Shown here: piece after piece, positions 36,025 to 47,097 of the stretch | Numbering within the stretch: the first letter of the stretch is position 1 | Layout of the letters: every line of letters begins with the position of its first letter | Source of the DNA: Rhodothermus profundi | GTDB lineage: Bacteria > Bacteroidota > Rhodothermia > Rhodothermales > Rhodothermaceae | Reading direction: 5' to 3' | DNA length: 64,000 bases | Assembly (NCBI RefSeq): GCF_900142415.1 | Contig: NZ_FRAU01000001.1 | Coordinates: 124,001-188,000 of the forward strand | The notes under the pieces: generated by a model | Databases searched by the model: none | The model's input: the letters and a program-made list of their open reading frames with translations, nothing else | What the model was told of the DNA's origin: nothing | Translations under genes and position numbers: made by a program

Positions 36025-36348
36025 AGAAAGAACTTCTGGATGCAGCTCTTTAGTTTGTAAAGCACGCGCCGTATTTTAGGGCGCCTGCGGCAGCTCGGCC
36101 CCAAGATACAACGCGCACTCGGGAAAAGGATGCCTGTTTCTTCAGAGTTTGGGCAAAAAGTGACGGGCCGGATGCGTTCAAAGTGGGGGCGGAAGCGGTC
36201 TGCAGGCGGCGGCGCATGCTGCCTGAAGGCTTGTGCCCGTCAGGTAAGCCGTACGTACGTTGTCGTAAACCTGCTGAAAAAATAAAGGAGCGCGCGCAAT
36301 CGGTGTGTCTTTTGTGCAGAATGCAGCAAAGCGAAGGTGCAGCGCATC
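36025..36348. other. Intergenic region between glgB and glgX
   Basis: A 324-base divergent gap. It must hold the promoters of both glycogen genes. I find no convincing promoter box, RNA gene or small gene; TACGTACGT at about 36251 is a short palindromic piece. Open frames here are short and unlike known proteins. Confidence 0.6.
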
Positions 36349-38532
36349 ATGTCCGAAACACAGCAACCGGTTACCTCGGCAGCCGCTGTCTGGCCTGGTC
36401 GACCGTACCCGCTAGGTGCTACCTGGGATGGGCTGGGGGTAAACTTTGCGCTTTACAGCCAGCATGCCGAGGCGGTAGAGCTGGTGCTGTTCGATCATCC
36501 AGACGACCCCGCGCCTTCGCGCGTAGTCGAAGTTACCGAGCGGACGGGACCTATCTGGCATGTTTATCTGCCGGGTTTGCGCCCCGGTCAGCTCTATGGG
36601 TATCGCGTGTATGGCCCGTATCGGCCGGAGGAAGGTCATCGTTTCAATCCAAACAAAGTGTTGTTAGACCCTTATGCTAAGGCCATTGGCCGGCCGCTTC
36701 GCTGGCATGATAGCCTTTTTGGCTACAAGATCGGTGACCCTGCCGGTGACCTGTCGTTTTCTGAGGAAGATAGTGCGCCATATGCACCGCTTGGGGCTGT
36801 CGTAGAAAGTTGCTTTGAGTGGGGGGATGATCAGCCTCCGCGTATCCCCTGGGAGGACACAATCATCTATGAGACGCACGTCAAGGGCATCACGAAGCTG
36901 CATCCAGAAGTTCCGGAACCGCTGCGCGGAACGTATCTGGGGCTGACCTGTGAACCTGTGCTGGAGCACCTGAAACGGCTGGGCGTCACGACGATCCAGT
37001 TGTTGCCTGTGCATGCCAAGGTGCACGACCGGCATCTGGTGGAACGCGGGCTGCGTAACTACTGGGGATACAATCCGCTCTGCTATTTTGCCCCAGAGCC
37101 GGAGTATGCCACCAATGGGCCTATTTCGGCCGTGCGTGAATTTAAAATGATGGTGCGTGCCCTGCATGCTGCCGGTTTTGAAGTGATCGTTGACGTGGTC
37201 TACAACCACACAGGAGAAGGGGGAGTGCTCGGGCCTACCTTGTCGTTTCGCGGCATTGACAACCGGGCCTACTATAAAGCCGATCCCAACAACCCTCGTT
37301 TTCTGGTTGACTATACCGGTACCGGTAACACGCTGGACGTGGGCAACCCCTACGTCATTCAGTTGATCATGGACAGCCTGCGTTACTGGGTTACCGAGAT
37401 GCATGTAGACGGATTCCGGTTCGATCTGGCAGCCGCGCTGGCGCGGGAGCTCTACGATGTGGACATGCTCTCTACGTTTTTTCAGGTGATCCAGCAAGAT
37501 CCCGTGCTCGGACAGGTTAAGCTGATTGCCGAACCCTGGGACGTAGGTCCCGGCGGCTACCAGGTGGGCAATTTCCCATGGCAATGGACCGAATGGAACG
37601 GCCGCTACCGAGATGCGGTGCGTCGTTTCTGGCGGGGCGACCGGGGGCTCAACGGCGAGTTCGCAACGCGCTTTGCAGGCTCCAGCGATCTGTACGAACG
37701 CAGCGGACGCCGGCCGTTTGCTTCTATCAATTTCGTCACAGCACATGATGGATTTACGCTGGAAGACCTGGTTAGCTACGAGAAAAAACACAACGAGGTC
37801 AACCTGGAGGGCAATCGGGATGGCATGGACGAGAATTACAGTACCAACTGTGGCGTGGAGGGGCCGACGCAGGATCCTTCGGTGCTGGCGCGTCGGGAAG
37901 CGCTCAAGCGCAGCTTGATTAGCACGCTTTTTCTCTCGCAGGGGGTTCCCATGCTGCTGGGCGGCGATGAGCTCTCTCGCTCGCAGCACGGCAACAATAA
38001 CGCCTACTGTCAGGATAACGAAATCAGTTGGTACCACTGGCAGCTCGATGAGCGCAAGCGGCAATTTCTGGAATTTGTCCGCCAGGTGATCTGGTTTCGC
38101 AGGCAGCACCGGAGTTTTCGACGGCGGCATTTTCTGACCGGATTGCCCAATGGCGGCGAGGCGCCAGATGCGCTCTGGTGGCATCCCGAAGGACGTCCCA
38201 TGCAACATGACGACTGGAGCAATCCGGAACTGACCACGTTCGGGCTTCTGCTGCACGGCCATGCAATCCAGGGCACCGATGCACGCGGACGACCGTTTCG
38301 GGACGATACGTTCTTGATTCTGTTTAACAATGGAAAAGAGGCCGTGCCAGTTGTGGTACCGGCCATGTGTGCGGGCAGCAAACCGCACCACTGGGAGGTG
38401 GTACCTGTCTTCCGTCGCAATCTGGAGACGTCTAGCTGCGCGCCCGGTGAAACGCTCTGGCTGCCGCCTGGCGTGCTAACCGTACTGGTAGCGAAACCTC
38501 CGTTTTCTGAGGGAAACCAGGAGCAGGGCTGA
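36349..38532 (+). CDS. glgX: Glycogen debranching enzyme GlgX (isoamylase type)
   Basis: Cuts alpha-1,6 branches of glycogen; 727 residues from ATG 36349, with a GTG at 36337 as alternative. A CBM48-like N-terminus ([18 protein letters not shown]) precedes the GH13 barrel with [11 protein letters not shown], the nucleophile Asp in [10 protein letters not shown] (about 360), acid/base Glu in [11 protein letters not shown] (about 394) and [11 protein letters not shown] (about 465). It pairs with divergent glgB as a small glycogen-remodelling locus; synthase and phosphorylase genes are not in the window. Its TGA overlaps the ATG of the SPOR gene by one base. Confidence 0.95.
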   Translation: MSETQQPVTSAAAVWPGRPYPLGATWDGLGVNFALYSQHAEAVELVLFDHPDDPAPSRVVEVTERTGPIWHVYLPGLRPGQLYGYRVYGPYRPEEGHRFNPNKVLLDPYAKAIGRPLRWHDSLFGYKIGDPAGDLSFSEEDSAPYAPLGAVVESCFEWGDDQPPRIPWEDTIIYETHVKGITKLHPEVPEPLRGTYLGLTCEPVLEHLKRLGVTTIQLLPVHAKVHDRHLVERGLRNYWGYNPLCYFAPEPEYATNGPISAVREFKMMVRALHAAGFEVIVDVVYNHTGEGGVLGPTLSFRGIDNRAYYKADPNNPRFLVDYTGTGNTLDVGNPYVIQLIMDSLRYWVTEMHVDGFRFDLAAALARELYDVDMLSTFFQVIQQDPVLGQVKLIAEPWDVGPGGYQVGNFPWQWTEWNGRYRDAVRRFWRGDRGLNGEFATRFAGSSDLYERSGRRPFASINFVTAHDGFTLEDLVSYEKKHNEVNLEGNRDGMDENYSTNCGVEGPTQDPSVLARREALKRSLISTLFLSQGVPMLLGGDELSRSQHGNNNAYCQDNEISWYHWQLDERKRQFLEFVRQVIWFRRQHRSFRRRHFLTGLPNGGEAPDALWWHPEGRPMQHDDWSNPELTTFGLLLHGHAIQGTDARGRPFRDDTFLILFNNGKEAVPVVVPAMCAGSKPHHWEVVPVFRRNLETSSCAPGETLWLPPGVLTVLVAKPPFSEGNQEQG

Positions 38533-39104
38533 TGTTTACAGAAGGCATTAAATCTATGGGAACAAGCTGCTGTTTACCCGTGCGCTTTGTCCTCTGGAGT
38601 CTGGTGTTGCTACTGGCAGGCTGCGTTGCAACACGGGGCGTTCAGGAACAGACAGGCCCAGCGCCTGAAGAGGCGCCGGTCGACTGGGCGGTTTATGAAG
38701 ATTTTGATCCAACCATCTACCCGGATCCGCCTCCGCCTCCGCTTGAAGTGCGACATGAGGTTCCTGAAATTCTGATGGAGGGCCGTGCCGGTGTGGGCAC
38801 GACGCGGATGGTAGCAGGCTACCGCGTACAGATCTTTCTCACCGAAAGCAAGGAGACGGCTGATAGCATCTATGCGGCAGCAGTGGCCTGGTGGCAGCAA
38901 ATAGCTGCGCAGGGGTTACTTGAGGGCATTCTGGGAGCGCATGCAGATCCCCCCCCGGTCTACATTGTCTACCGGGCTCCTTATTATCGAATTCGACTGG
39001 GGAACTTCCGGACGCGTGAGGAAGCTGAGCGCCTGCGTGCGTTGGCCGTGCGGCGCTTTGAAGGAGCGTTTATCACCTCCGATCAAGTGATCGTTGAGCA
39101 GTAG
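38532..39104 (+). CDS. SPOR-domain lipoprotein
   Basis: A 190-residue lipoprotein with a lipobox LLAGC (C31), a proline-rich linker (YPDPPPPPLEV) and a C-terminal SPOR-like domain: VAGYRVQIFLTESKETADSIY, then YRAPYYRIRLGNFRTREEAERL. SPOR domains bind septal peptidoglycan that lacks stem peptides, so a role in division or wall turnover is likely. The start overlaps the glgX stop by one base; ATG 38556 (MGTSCC) is an alternative that still gives a signal peptide. Confidence 0.87.
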   Translation: MFTEGIKSMGTSCCLPVRFVLWSLVLLLAGCVATRGVQEQTGPAPEEAPVDWAVYEDFDPTIYPDPPPPPLEVRHEVPEILMEGRAGVGTTRMVAGYRVQIFLTESKETADSIYAAAVAWWQQIAAQGLLEGILGAHADPPPVYIVYRAPYYRIRLGNFRTREEAERLRALAVRRFEGAFITSDQVIVEQ

Positions 39105-39105
39105 C

Positions 39106-39579
39106 TCAAAGGCGCACGTACGGGCCAATTACTGGGTGCTGGCGAAGCTGGGCCGCCTCTTCAGGGGTAGGCCGGACCGGCCGATCCCGATCCGTCGCCA
39201 CCAGGCACAGAAAGCCCAGCGCCTCATCGTCAGGGGCCTGAAACTGATGCCAGGTCCATGCGGGCACATGGATTAAGTCGAAGGGCGCTACTTCAAAGAC
39301 CTGCTCGCCCACAATGGCACGTCCGCGTCCCCGTAAGATCAGCACGGCATGCACGTGAGCATGCCGCTCAAAGGTAGAGTACCCGCCCGGGGCTACCTCA
39401 AAGTAGCGCAGTTCGGCAGGCAGACCGCTTTCCGGTCCGAACAGAACCTGGCGTGTAATGTCTCGAAAGTGCGTGCCTTCTGGTTTGTAATGCTTGAGGG
39501 GCACCGCGTCCCATCGGAATCCTTTATCGGTCGGGTGAAAGTGCCGGCAGATAGTAAGAAGCGTCTCGACGTCTGCCAT
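39106..39579 (-). CDS. Cupin-domain protein
   Basis: A 157-residue single-cupin protein from ATG 39579 (MADVETLLTICRH). The first cupin motif reads STFERHAHVHAVLILRGRG, with His residues and a Glu able to bind metal, and the second reads FEVAPFDLIHVPAWTWHQF. It could be a small-molecule dioxygenase, isomerase or sensor; no partner fixes this. It converges on the SPOR gene with one base between stops. The frame is open 88 codons further upstream, but that stretch does not look like protein. Confidence 0.85.
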   Translation of the reverse strand: MADVETLLTICRHFHPTDKGFRWDAVPLKHYKPEGTHFRDITRQVLFGPESGLPAELRYFEVAPGGYSTFERHAHVHAVLILRGRGRAIVGEQVFEVAPFDLIHVPAWTWHQFQAPDDEALGFLCLVATDRDRPVRPTPEEAAQLRQHPVIGPYVRL

Positions 39580-39662
39580 GGTTATTCCGGGATTGAAAAA
39601 TGTCGAGCTGTGGACGATACAGTCGGGGAGCCTGTGTAGTTCCAGGGCTGCTGTTCTACAGC

Positions 39663-40073
39663 ATGAAGTTATCGGCATCTGAAAGCGTTGCGCCTGTTGC
39701 GTGGGGGTTTCTGGAAGAGGTTTCAGTGCTGTGCCTGTTGTTTGCGGCGCAGTCCGAGCGACGTACTGATCCAGAAGTCTGGCTGAAACGATTGGCTCCG
39801 GAAGCTTCGGCCTCGCATCGAAAAGCGGCCCTTGAGGCGGCACAGACTCTTTTTAGAGCGGGGTGTGGGATGGCGCTGGTGACGTGGGTACTGGAAGATC
39901 GGGCGCCGCGTTGGTCGCGCCAGCAGCGACGACACGTTCTGCAGGTGCTGACCGAGTGGGCAGTTGCCTGTGGGGCGCCGCCCCTGCAACTCCGGGTGCT
40001 GGTTCAGCTTGAGCAGGTGGAACAGCGGCGTCGCCGTAGGGCCGGTCGTTATGGCGACCGTCCACCTCGTTAA
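39663..40073 (+). CDS. Unrecognised small helical protein
   Basis: A 136-residue protein from ATG 39663, rich in Ala, Leu, Glu and Arg, with helices such as VAWGFLEEVSVLCLLFAAQ and HRKAALEAAQTLFRAGCG and a strongly basic end (QRRRRRAGRYGDR). The pattern faintly recalls TerB-like helical proteins, but I cannot assign a family. A 127-residue frame exists on the other strand over the same DNA; I prefer this strand because it is helix-forming and its stop exactly shares TTAA with the convergent flippase gene. Confidence 0.45.
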   Translation: MKLSASESVAPVAWGFLEEVSVLCLLFAAQSERRTDPEVWLKRLAPEASASHRKAALEAAQTLFRAGCGMALVTWVLEDRAPRWSRQQRRHVLQVLTEWAVACGAPPLQLRVLVQLEQVEQRRRRRAGRYGDRPPR

Positions 40074-41518
40074 GGGAGGGATTGGACGAGTCGGCGTTCC
40101 ATCCATGTGCTAAGGCCCAGATAGAGCAGAACGCTGAGCATAGCCCCGCCCAGGTAAAGAGGAGGGCTTAGCCAGGAAGCGGAGAAGTAGAGCAAACCCA
40201 GGAGCGGGAGGCTGTAAAGCGTACAGCGTAGCAGGGGGCCGAAGGCATCGCGGAAGGTGACGCCTACCAGTCGGAACAGGACGCTAAGCTGAAAGACGCG
40301 TCCCAGGAGGCCGGCCAGTCCAAGGAGTAGCAAGGCTGTTGCTGGCTGGCCTTGCAGCCCGCCAGTAATCAGCGCAATCGTTTGGAGCAGGAAAAGCAAG
40401 GCGCTGGTGGCAAAATCGGCGCGCTGGCGTTCCAGTACGTCGAACAGTCGGCTGAGCGGTGAGGCCAGGCTGGCCAGTAGGAGCCATGGAGCAATCCAGG
40501 CGGCATATACGCCGGCTGTTCGCCACGGCGCGCCAAAGATGAAAGCAAATAGCTCCGGGCCCAGCAGCATCAGCAGGAGCACAGGATAGAGTCCTATCTG
40601 GAGCAGGCGGCTGTAGACGCGTCGGGTCAGCGCGCGCAGCCCCTCGCCATGACGCGCCTCAGCAGCGCGTACAAAAAAAACCTGGCCGGTTGCACTGCCC
40701 ACCAGTCCCAGGGGAACTGTCAGTACCATGAAGGCGCGTCCAAAGAAGCCCAGCACTTCGGCATCAAAAAAGAGAAGCAGTAGCAGAAAAGGCAGGCGCA
40801 TGCTCAAGGCGTTGAGCAGGGCGGCTGGCAGGGTAAACAACGGGAAGTGTCGATAGCGTCGTGCCAGGACAGCCAGCGAAGGAGAAGCGGCCGGTGTTGA
40901 CAGGCGATGCCGCAGGTGCCATCCGTAGAGCAGCAATGTGCTGAGGTGTCCTCCCAGAAATCCACCGATAAGGCCAGCGGTACCTGCCTGCAAGGGAGGA
41001 AGGCCGGCAGCCAGCCGCAGCGTGGTAGTGGTTGTGGCGCGCAGCGCTGTTCCGACCGAAAGCGTTCGAAAAGCCTGTTGGCGCGTAAGCCACAGCTCCG
41101 CCAGCCGGGTACTTCCCATAAGCAGGAGGGTGGGCGCCAGCCAGGGAAGCCACGGAGCCAGCGTGGTCTCCCCCCTGTGTTGCAGCAACCATTGGGCGGG
41201 AAAGCTCAGAAGCAGACAGAGCAGGCTAAGTCCGGCCAGAATGTAGCCTGCCAGCCGCAGTAGGCCGAGAGCTTCTGCGTTGCATCGGGGCAGCAGCAGA
41301 GCATCCTCATACCGCAAAGTGCTGCATACGAACAGTAAGCTCACCAGCGCCACGAACGCATCCAGCCCGCCAAACGCTTCCGGCGTATACAGACGCGTCA
41401 GCAGCGGCTGGGCCAGGTAGGACAGCGCCAGGGCCAGCGACGATCCTGACAGGAGGGTCAGCACCGGTCCCCGAAAAGACCGGGCGGACGGGGGAGAAGG
41501 TGTTGGAGTGGGTTCCAT
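40070..41518 (-). CDS. Polysaccharide/lipid flippase of the MATE-like MOP superfamily
   Basis: A 482-residue membrane protein with about twelve to fourteen helices. The opening LTLLSGSSLALALSYLAQPLLTRLYTPEAFG is the Wzx/polysaccharide transporter signature. It would move lipid-linked sugars across the inner membrane. ATG 41518 is 3 bases behind the GNAT-like gene stop, so it is the last gene of the long leftward cluster. Its stop shares the four bases TTAA with the convergent small gene. Confidence 0.88.
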   Translation of the reverse strand: MEPTPTPSPPSARSFRGPVLTLLSGSSLALALSYLAQPLLTRLYTPEAFGGLDAFVALVSLLFVCSTLRYEDALLLPRCNAEALGLLRLAGYILAGLSLLCLLLSFPAQWLLQHRGETTLAPWLPWLAPTLLLMGSTRLAELWLTRQQAFRTLSVGTALRATTTTTLRLAAGLPPLQAGTAGLIGGFLGGHLSTLLLYGWHLRHRLSTPAASPSLAVLARRYRHFPLFTLPAALLNALSMRLPFLLLLLFFDAEVLGFFGRAFMVLTVPLGLVGSATGQVFFVRAAEARHGEGLRALTRRVYSRLLQIGLYPVLLLMLLGPELFAFIFGAPWRTAGVYAAWIAPWLLLASLASPLSRLFDVLERQRADFATSALLFLLQTIALITGGLQGQPATALLLLGLAGLLGRVFQLSVLFRLVGVTFRDAFGPLLRCTLYSLPLLGLLYFSASWLSPPLYLGGAMLSVLLYLGLSTWMERRLVQSLP

Positions 41519-41521
41519 AGC

Positions 41522-42451
41522 TCAGCGCAGGCCGGGCACGTGACGCAGCAGCGTTTGCAGAAACGATCGATAATACGTCAGGCGGAAGTATAGATGAAGC
41601 GTTGGACAAAAGCGGCGTTTGAATTCGGCAATGGACGGCGTATTGGCCCCGACAAAATCGAACTGCCGAAAGCCTTCTGCGCGAAGGCGGCTCCACAGGT
41701 GCCCCAGGAGGACTGTCATCGCGGGGCCCGGCGTGCTGCCGGCCAGCCAGTACCAGGCGCGGGGGCGCTGCACCATGAGCGCTACGGCTGCTTCAATCTG
41801 GCCTGTTGGGCTCTGAACGCCAAACAGCCGAACGAGGCCGGTCGTGGTGAGGGCATTCAGCAGCGTGGTCAGGTGTTCGGCCGGTGCTGGCGGACGACGC
41901 CGATGGCGTTGGTAGCTGGCGGCTACCAGGCGGGCGATCACGGGAGCCAGCGCTGCATCTTCGATCAGCCGGTACGTTGCGGCTGCTTTGCGAAAAAGAC
42001 GGCGAGGATTGGCAGACCAGTGAGTTGGTGTGGCCCGCTCAAGATCTATCTCGTAGGTGTAGAGCGGATGGGCTCGCCAGCCGTGCCATAGCGCCTGGCG
42101 CACGTCTGTTAAGAAGGGCGGCAGGTGTAACTCGACGCGCGCGTAGCGTTGGCTCAGCGTAATCAGCAGTTGATCGGGTAGTGCCGAAGTGGATGGGTCT
42201 GGTAGGATCAGGGGGGACTCTGGAAGAAGGGGGGGATGCGTTGCCAGGCGCCAGGGGCCTATCTGGCGGACCAGCAGGGCTACGGCCACCGTTTCCTTTC
42301 CTGCTCCTACTTCTACGATCTCGATCCGTCGGCCGAAGAGCTGCCCTATCATGCGCAACACCTCCGGATGGGCAAACGGTGACGTCCGGGCTGCCTGTAG
42401 GGCTTCCCAGCGTCGCCATCCTTCCGGATCGTCCAGCAGATAGCAGGTCAC
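41522..42451 (-). CDS. FemAB/BioF2-like GNAT-fold acyltransferase
   Basis: A 309-residue protein with double GNAT fold of the FemAB-like type. Visible pieces are the N-terminal SPFAHPEVLRMIGQLFGRR, the central ANPRRLFRKAAATYRL and YQRHRRRPPAP, and the late QFDFVGANTPSIAEFKRRFCP, typical of proteins joining amino acids or acyl groups to sugars or lipids. Start is GTG 42451. It lies between hslU (29 bases away) and the flippase (3 bases), so it probably modifies an envelope glycan or lipid that the flippase moves. Substrate unknown. Confidence 0.75.
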   Translation of the reverse strand: MTCYLLDDPEGWRRWEALQAARTSPFAHPEVLRMIGQLFGRRIEIVEVGAGKETVAVALLVRQIGPWRLATHPPLLPESPLILPDPSTSALPDQLLITLSQRYARVELHLPPFLTDVRQALWHGWRAHPLYTYEIDLERATPTHWSANPRRLFRKAAATYRLIEDAALAPVIARLVAASYQRHRRRPPAPAEHLTTLLNALTTTGLVRLFGVQSPTGQIEAAVALMVQRPRAWYWLAGSTPGPAMTVLLGHLWSRLRAEGFRQFDFVGANTPSIAEFKRRFCPTLHLYFRLTYYRSFLQTLLRHVPGLR

Positions 42452-42480
42452 GGGCGCGGGTGAACGCCAGGCCTCTGGGC

Positions 42481-43884
<1,404 letters not shown>

Positions 43885-43938
43885 TCCGTCCTCCCGATGC
43901 GTGAGGGGTTTCGGCTCCATACCCGACAGGTTGACGAC

Positions 43939-44901
43939 TTAAAAGGCCGACGGTTCTTCTCCAGAAGGATCTTCAACGTGATCTTTTTCGGATAGATCTC
44001 CGGAGGTGTCGGTTTCAAAATCGGATGTCGCGGCCAGGGTTTCCCGAATGCGGCGCACGTCAGGGTGGTCTTCGTGCAGGATGAGTACGGTATAGTCGTA
44101 GGGAAATCCTCGACGGCGTTCCAGCCGAATAGCGCCTGCTGCTTCGAGCCGGTTAATCAGTTCTTTAGGTTCGACTTCGGAAGCATCAAAGGTTTCTGAC
44201 ATTTTTCGGAGCAAGGGGGTCAGATAGACCTCATCGTAGCGACCGAAGTGTTCGACAATGAGTTCGAGCGCTCTGAGCGCAGCCGGATCGTCGGCCAGGG
44301 AGGCAAAGACGGGTGGAGGAGCGGCAGTGGACTCAATGGTGGAGCCTGACAGGTGGGTCAGCAGGCGACGCAGACCGGCATGCTCCAGAATCGGGCGGGG
44401 ATCCAGCAGCAGGCGGTCGCCCAGGCGCTCGTAAACCAGGTCTGATGGCGGCGCCAGTTGGAGCAGTGCGACCTGGCGGCCATGGCTGCGCAGATATTCC
44501 AGCAGAGGGAGATACGCCAGGTCGCCACTTACTACCACAAACGCCTGCACTTCTGGATGGCTTTGCAGCGTGTGCAGCGCGTCGATGGTCAGTTGCAGCG
44601 AACGAGCAGGAGGGTCCAGGCTGGCTGGAACCATGCAGGGGACAATGCCCTGTTCGGCAAGGACGCGCTGAATAGCCAGTCCGTCCTCGTACTGCTCAAA
44701 GTCTGCGTAAGCACGACCCAGAACCACCCGAAAACGCCGGCGTGCCAGCAGGTACCGACGAAGGCTATAAAGCAAATCGGCTAACTGTCCATTAATGCTT
44801 TCCTCCTCTTTCAGATAGCGGACGGTCTGCCGGTACAGGTTCTCATAATCCACAAAAAGCGCCGTAGTGCGAATCGGTTTTCTGGAATGCAAACGATCCA
44901 T
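43939..44901 (-). CDS. NYN-domain protein (PIN-like nuclease fold) with C-terminal helical domain
   Basis: A 320-residue protein. The N-terminal NYN/LabA-like domain shows FVDYENLYRQT (D18, N21) and the acidic segment AFVVVSGDLAYLPLLEYLRSHG (about 122-143), consistent with a metal-dependent ribonuclease site. A winged-helix-like C-terminal domain (RALELIVEHFGRYDEVYLTPLL, from about 212) resembles those that bind RNA, and the last 35 residues are acidic and disordered. It lies between hslV and hslU in one direction, with a very AT-rich 67-base spacer before its ATG. Function in RNA turnover is inference. Confidence 0.82.
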   Translation of the reverse strand: MDRLHSRKPIRTTALFVDYENLYRQTVRYLKEEESINGQLADLLYSLRRYLLARRRFRVVLGRAYADFEQYEDGLAIQRVLAEQGIVPCMVPASLDPPARSLQLTIDALHTLQSHPEVQAFVVVSGDLAYLPLLEYLRSHGRQVALLQLAPPSDLVYERLGDRLLLDPRPILEHAGLRRLLTHLSGSTIESTAAPPPVFASLADDPAALRALELIVEHFGRYDEVYLTPLLRKMSETFDASEVEPKELINRLEAAGAIRLERRRGFPYDYTVLILHEDHPDVRRIRETLAATSDFETDTSGDLSEKDHVEDPSGEEPSAF

Positions 44902-44968
44902 TACTTTTTTGTTAATGATTTTTGTTATGATTTATGTAATAAATTGGAAAATGTATGTTTTGATAAAT
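44902..44968 (-). promoter_or_regulatory. AT-rich spacer, probable promoter region of the NYN gene
   Basis: The 67 bases between the hslV stop and the NYN start are only about one-sixth G+C, in strong contrast to the flanking genes. Several -10-like pieces occur on the minus strand (TTATTACATAAAT). It may carry an internal promoter separating NYN-hslU from the genes upstream. Confidence 0.5.
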
Positions 44969-45520
44969 TTACTTTGAATCGATTTCCAGGATGGTGAGCT
45001 CGTGGTTGGTGTAGATGCAGATATCGGCTGCAATGGCAAGCGATTCTTCAACGATAGCCCGGGCCGAGAGGTCAGGGCGGTGTTTGCGGAGGGCTCGGGC
45101 GGCTGCTAGGGCAAACGGACCACCCGAGCCGATGGCCACAATATTGTCATCGGGTTCGATCAAGTCACCGTTGCCGCTAATGAGAAGCAGACGGTCTGGT
45201 GAGGCAACTGCCAGCAGTGCATCCAGGCGGCGCAGGTAGCGGTCGGTGCGCCAGTCTTTGGCCAGTTCGACGGCAGCCCGGAGCACATTGCCACCATGCT
45301 GTTGGAGTTTGCCTTCAAAGCGTTCAAAAAGGGTCAGCGCATCGGCGGTAGCCCCTGCAAAGCCTGCCAGAATCTTGCCGTTATAGAGCGCGCGCACTTT
45401 CTGGGCCCGGTGTTTCATGACCGTAGTGCCCAGCGTTGCCTGGCCATCGGCGCCCAGCGCTACCCGGCCGTTGTGCCGTACGCCCAGAACCGTAGTGCCA
45501 TGAATTTGTTGGTGGGGCAT
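44969..45520 (-). CDS. hslV: ATP-dependent protease peptidase subunit HslV
   Basis: Proteasome-like threonine peptidase; 183 residues from ATG 45520 ([14 protein letters not shown]). The catalytic Thr is T9 after removal of the eight-residue propeptide. Conserved pieces are [33 protein letters not shown] and [19 protein letters not shown]. The frame is open 29 codons upstream but would lengthen the propeptide unusually. Its ATPase hslU lies two genes downstream, separated by the NYN gene. It follows dacB after 83 bases. Confidence 0.96.
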   Translation of the reverse strand: MPHQQIHGTTVLGVRHNGRVALGADGQATLGTTVMKHRAQKVRALYNGKILAGFAGATADALTLFERFEGKLQQHGGNVLRAAVELAKDWRTDRYLRRLDALLAVASPDRLLLISGNGDLIEPDDNIVAIGSGGPFALAAARALRKHRPDLSARAIVEESLAIAADICIYTNHELTILEIDSK

Positions 45521-45603
45521 CGGTTTGCGCCTGCTTTTGTCCACGCAAAATGCGGTCCATGAACGGTCAGAGGGGAGGGGTTGATCCCGTCTGTTTGATT
45601 CCT

Positions 45604-47094
45604 TCACTTGCGATAGCGAGCGAGCTGTTCTACGAAAGCGTCGATGGTGCGGCGCACCTGGCGGGTAGGAAGGGTATAGTGGTTACAGAACAGCGCAAAG
45701 GCGAGCAGGCGTCCGTCTGGTGTGCGAACGTATCCGGCCAGTGCGCTGGTGTTCGACAGCGTACCTGTCTTGGCCCGGACGCGATCGCTGAGCTGTCGAT
45801 CCTGAAGGGTCGTTTCCGGTTCACCACCGGTGGGTAGCGACGTGTAAAACGTCTGGCGCACGGCCAGGTCGGGATGGCTGGCCATGTAGGCCAGCAGACG
45901 AACCGTTGCTTCAGGCGTGACCAGATTCTGCGCCGACAGGCCAGAGCCGTCCACAAACTGAATGCGGCTGGTGTCGATGCCTGCTCGAAGCCAGGTGCGA
46001 GCAGCTGCTGCCAACCCCATCTCGGCGGATCCGGGGACCAGTGTGGTGTCGGCTACCGGGCGTTCGGCGCCCAGCGTCCGCAGCAGCATTTCGGCGTACA
46101 GATTCTGACTCCGCCGATTGATAACCCGCACAATCTCAGACAGGGGCGGTGAGGTATAGGTCGCCACGGTCCACAATCTGGAGCTGGTATAGTCAGGTTT
46201 GATGGAGAGGGCGTCAACGTCCACGGGCTGTCCCTCTACAGCGATGCCTTCAGCGAGCAGCACTTCGCGCAGGACGTGCACGAAAAAGCGCGTTGGATTA
46301 CTGACGGTGAGCGACTCCGTATCTCGGCGGCCTTCCGGCACCCGGCTGAACAGCACGATCGTGTTGGTGCCGGGTAATCGCCGGTACCCCTCTTTCAGGG
46401 GCTGATCGGCCGGAATGGTATAGGTTTGATTGATCAGAGATACATAGGTAGTGGGTGGCTCCCAGGAGATGCGTCCGGGTTCGCCGGCGCGGCCTGCTTC
46501 GATGGTAACGTCCACGCAGTTGTCGTTGAAAGATAGCGCGCTGATTTCCGCAGCGTACCAGTAGGTCAGGTCGTCCCAGCTCCAACCGGTACCCAGCGGC
46601 GTGTCGTCAAAGTAATCGTCGTCGCCAATAAGGTCGCCCGCGATTCGCTGGATTCCCTTACGGCGCAGTGAATCGGCCCAGGCTCGGAAGGTAGCGGTGC
46701 GGTCTCCATCGGTAAAACGGCCGCCAATGGCGGGATCCCCTGAGCCGCGCACGATCAGGTTCCCCTGCAGCACGCCGTCTACGATTGGTCCATCTGCCAG
46801 GAGGCGGGTAACGTAGCGAAAGTCAGGCCCGAGCTGCTCGAGAGCAGCTGCTGTTATGAACAACTTGGTTACCGAAGCGGGCGTAAAGTTTTGCCGGGCG
46901 TGGCGTGCATAGAGCACGGTACTGTCGCGCAGATCCAGCACCAGCGCTCCCCAGAAAGCCGAAGCGTAGGCAGGAGCGTCAAGCAGTTGATTCAGGGTAG
47001 CTTGCAGGTGCTGTGCCGGCTGAGCAAGGCTCGTTACGGGCCGTCCTGGTAGGCTCCACAGCAATAGCAGGAGTATGCCGAATTTGGGGCGCAT
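45604..47094 (-). CDS. dacB: D-alanyl-D-alanine carboxypeptidase/endopeptidase (PBP4, S13)
   Basis: Periplasmic penicillin-binding protein that trims or cuts peptidoglycan cross-links; 496 residues. A signal peptide ([20 protein letters not shown]) is followed by the three penicillin-binding motifs: SVTK (S74, K77), DGSGLSAQN (about 380) and KTGT (about 440). The long insert typical of the S13 family lies between the first two. It is placed 3 bases behind mreC, so wall hydrolysis and cell-shape genes share a transcript. Confidence 0.95.
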   Translation of the reverse strand: MRPKFGILLLLLWSLPGRPVTSLAQPAQHLQATLNQLLDAPAYASAFWGALVLDLRDSTVLYARHARQNFTPASVTKLFITAAALEQLGPDFRYVTRLLADGPIVDGVLQGNLIVRGSGDPAIGGRFTDGDRTATFRAWADSLRRKGIQRIAGDLIGDDDYFDDTPLGTGWSWDDLTYWYAAEISALSFNDNCVDVTIEAGRAGEPGRISWEPPTTYVSLINQTYTIPADQPLKEGYRRLPGTNTIVLFSRVPEGRRDTESLTVSNPTRFFVHVLREVLLAEGIAVEGQPVDVDALSIKPDYTSSRLWTVATYTSPPLSEIVRVINRRSQNLYAEMLLRTLGAERPVADTTLVPGSAEMGLAAAARTWLRAGIDTSRIQFVDGSGLSAQNLVTPEATVRLLAYMASHPDLAVRQTFYTSLPTGGEPETTLQDRQLSDRVRAKTGTLSNTSALAGYVRTPDGRLLAFALFCNHYTLPTRQVRRTIDAFVEQLARYRK

Positions 47095-47097
47095 CGC

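Noticed and set aside
36664-38391. Minus-strand open frame of 575 residues inside glgX
   Set aside because: Antisense shadow of a clear GH13 enzyme; composition is His/Gln/Arg-rich and unlike any protein family.
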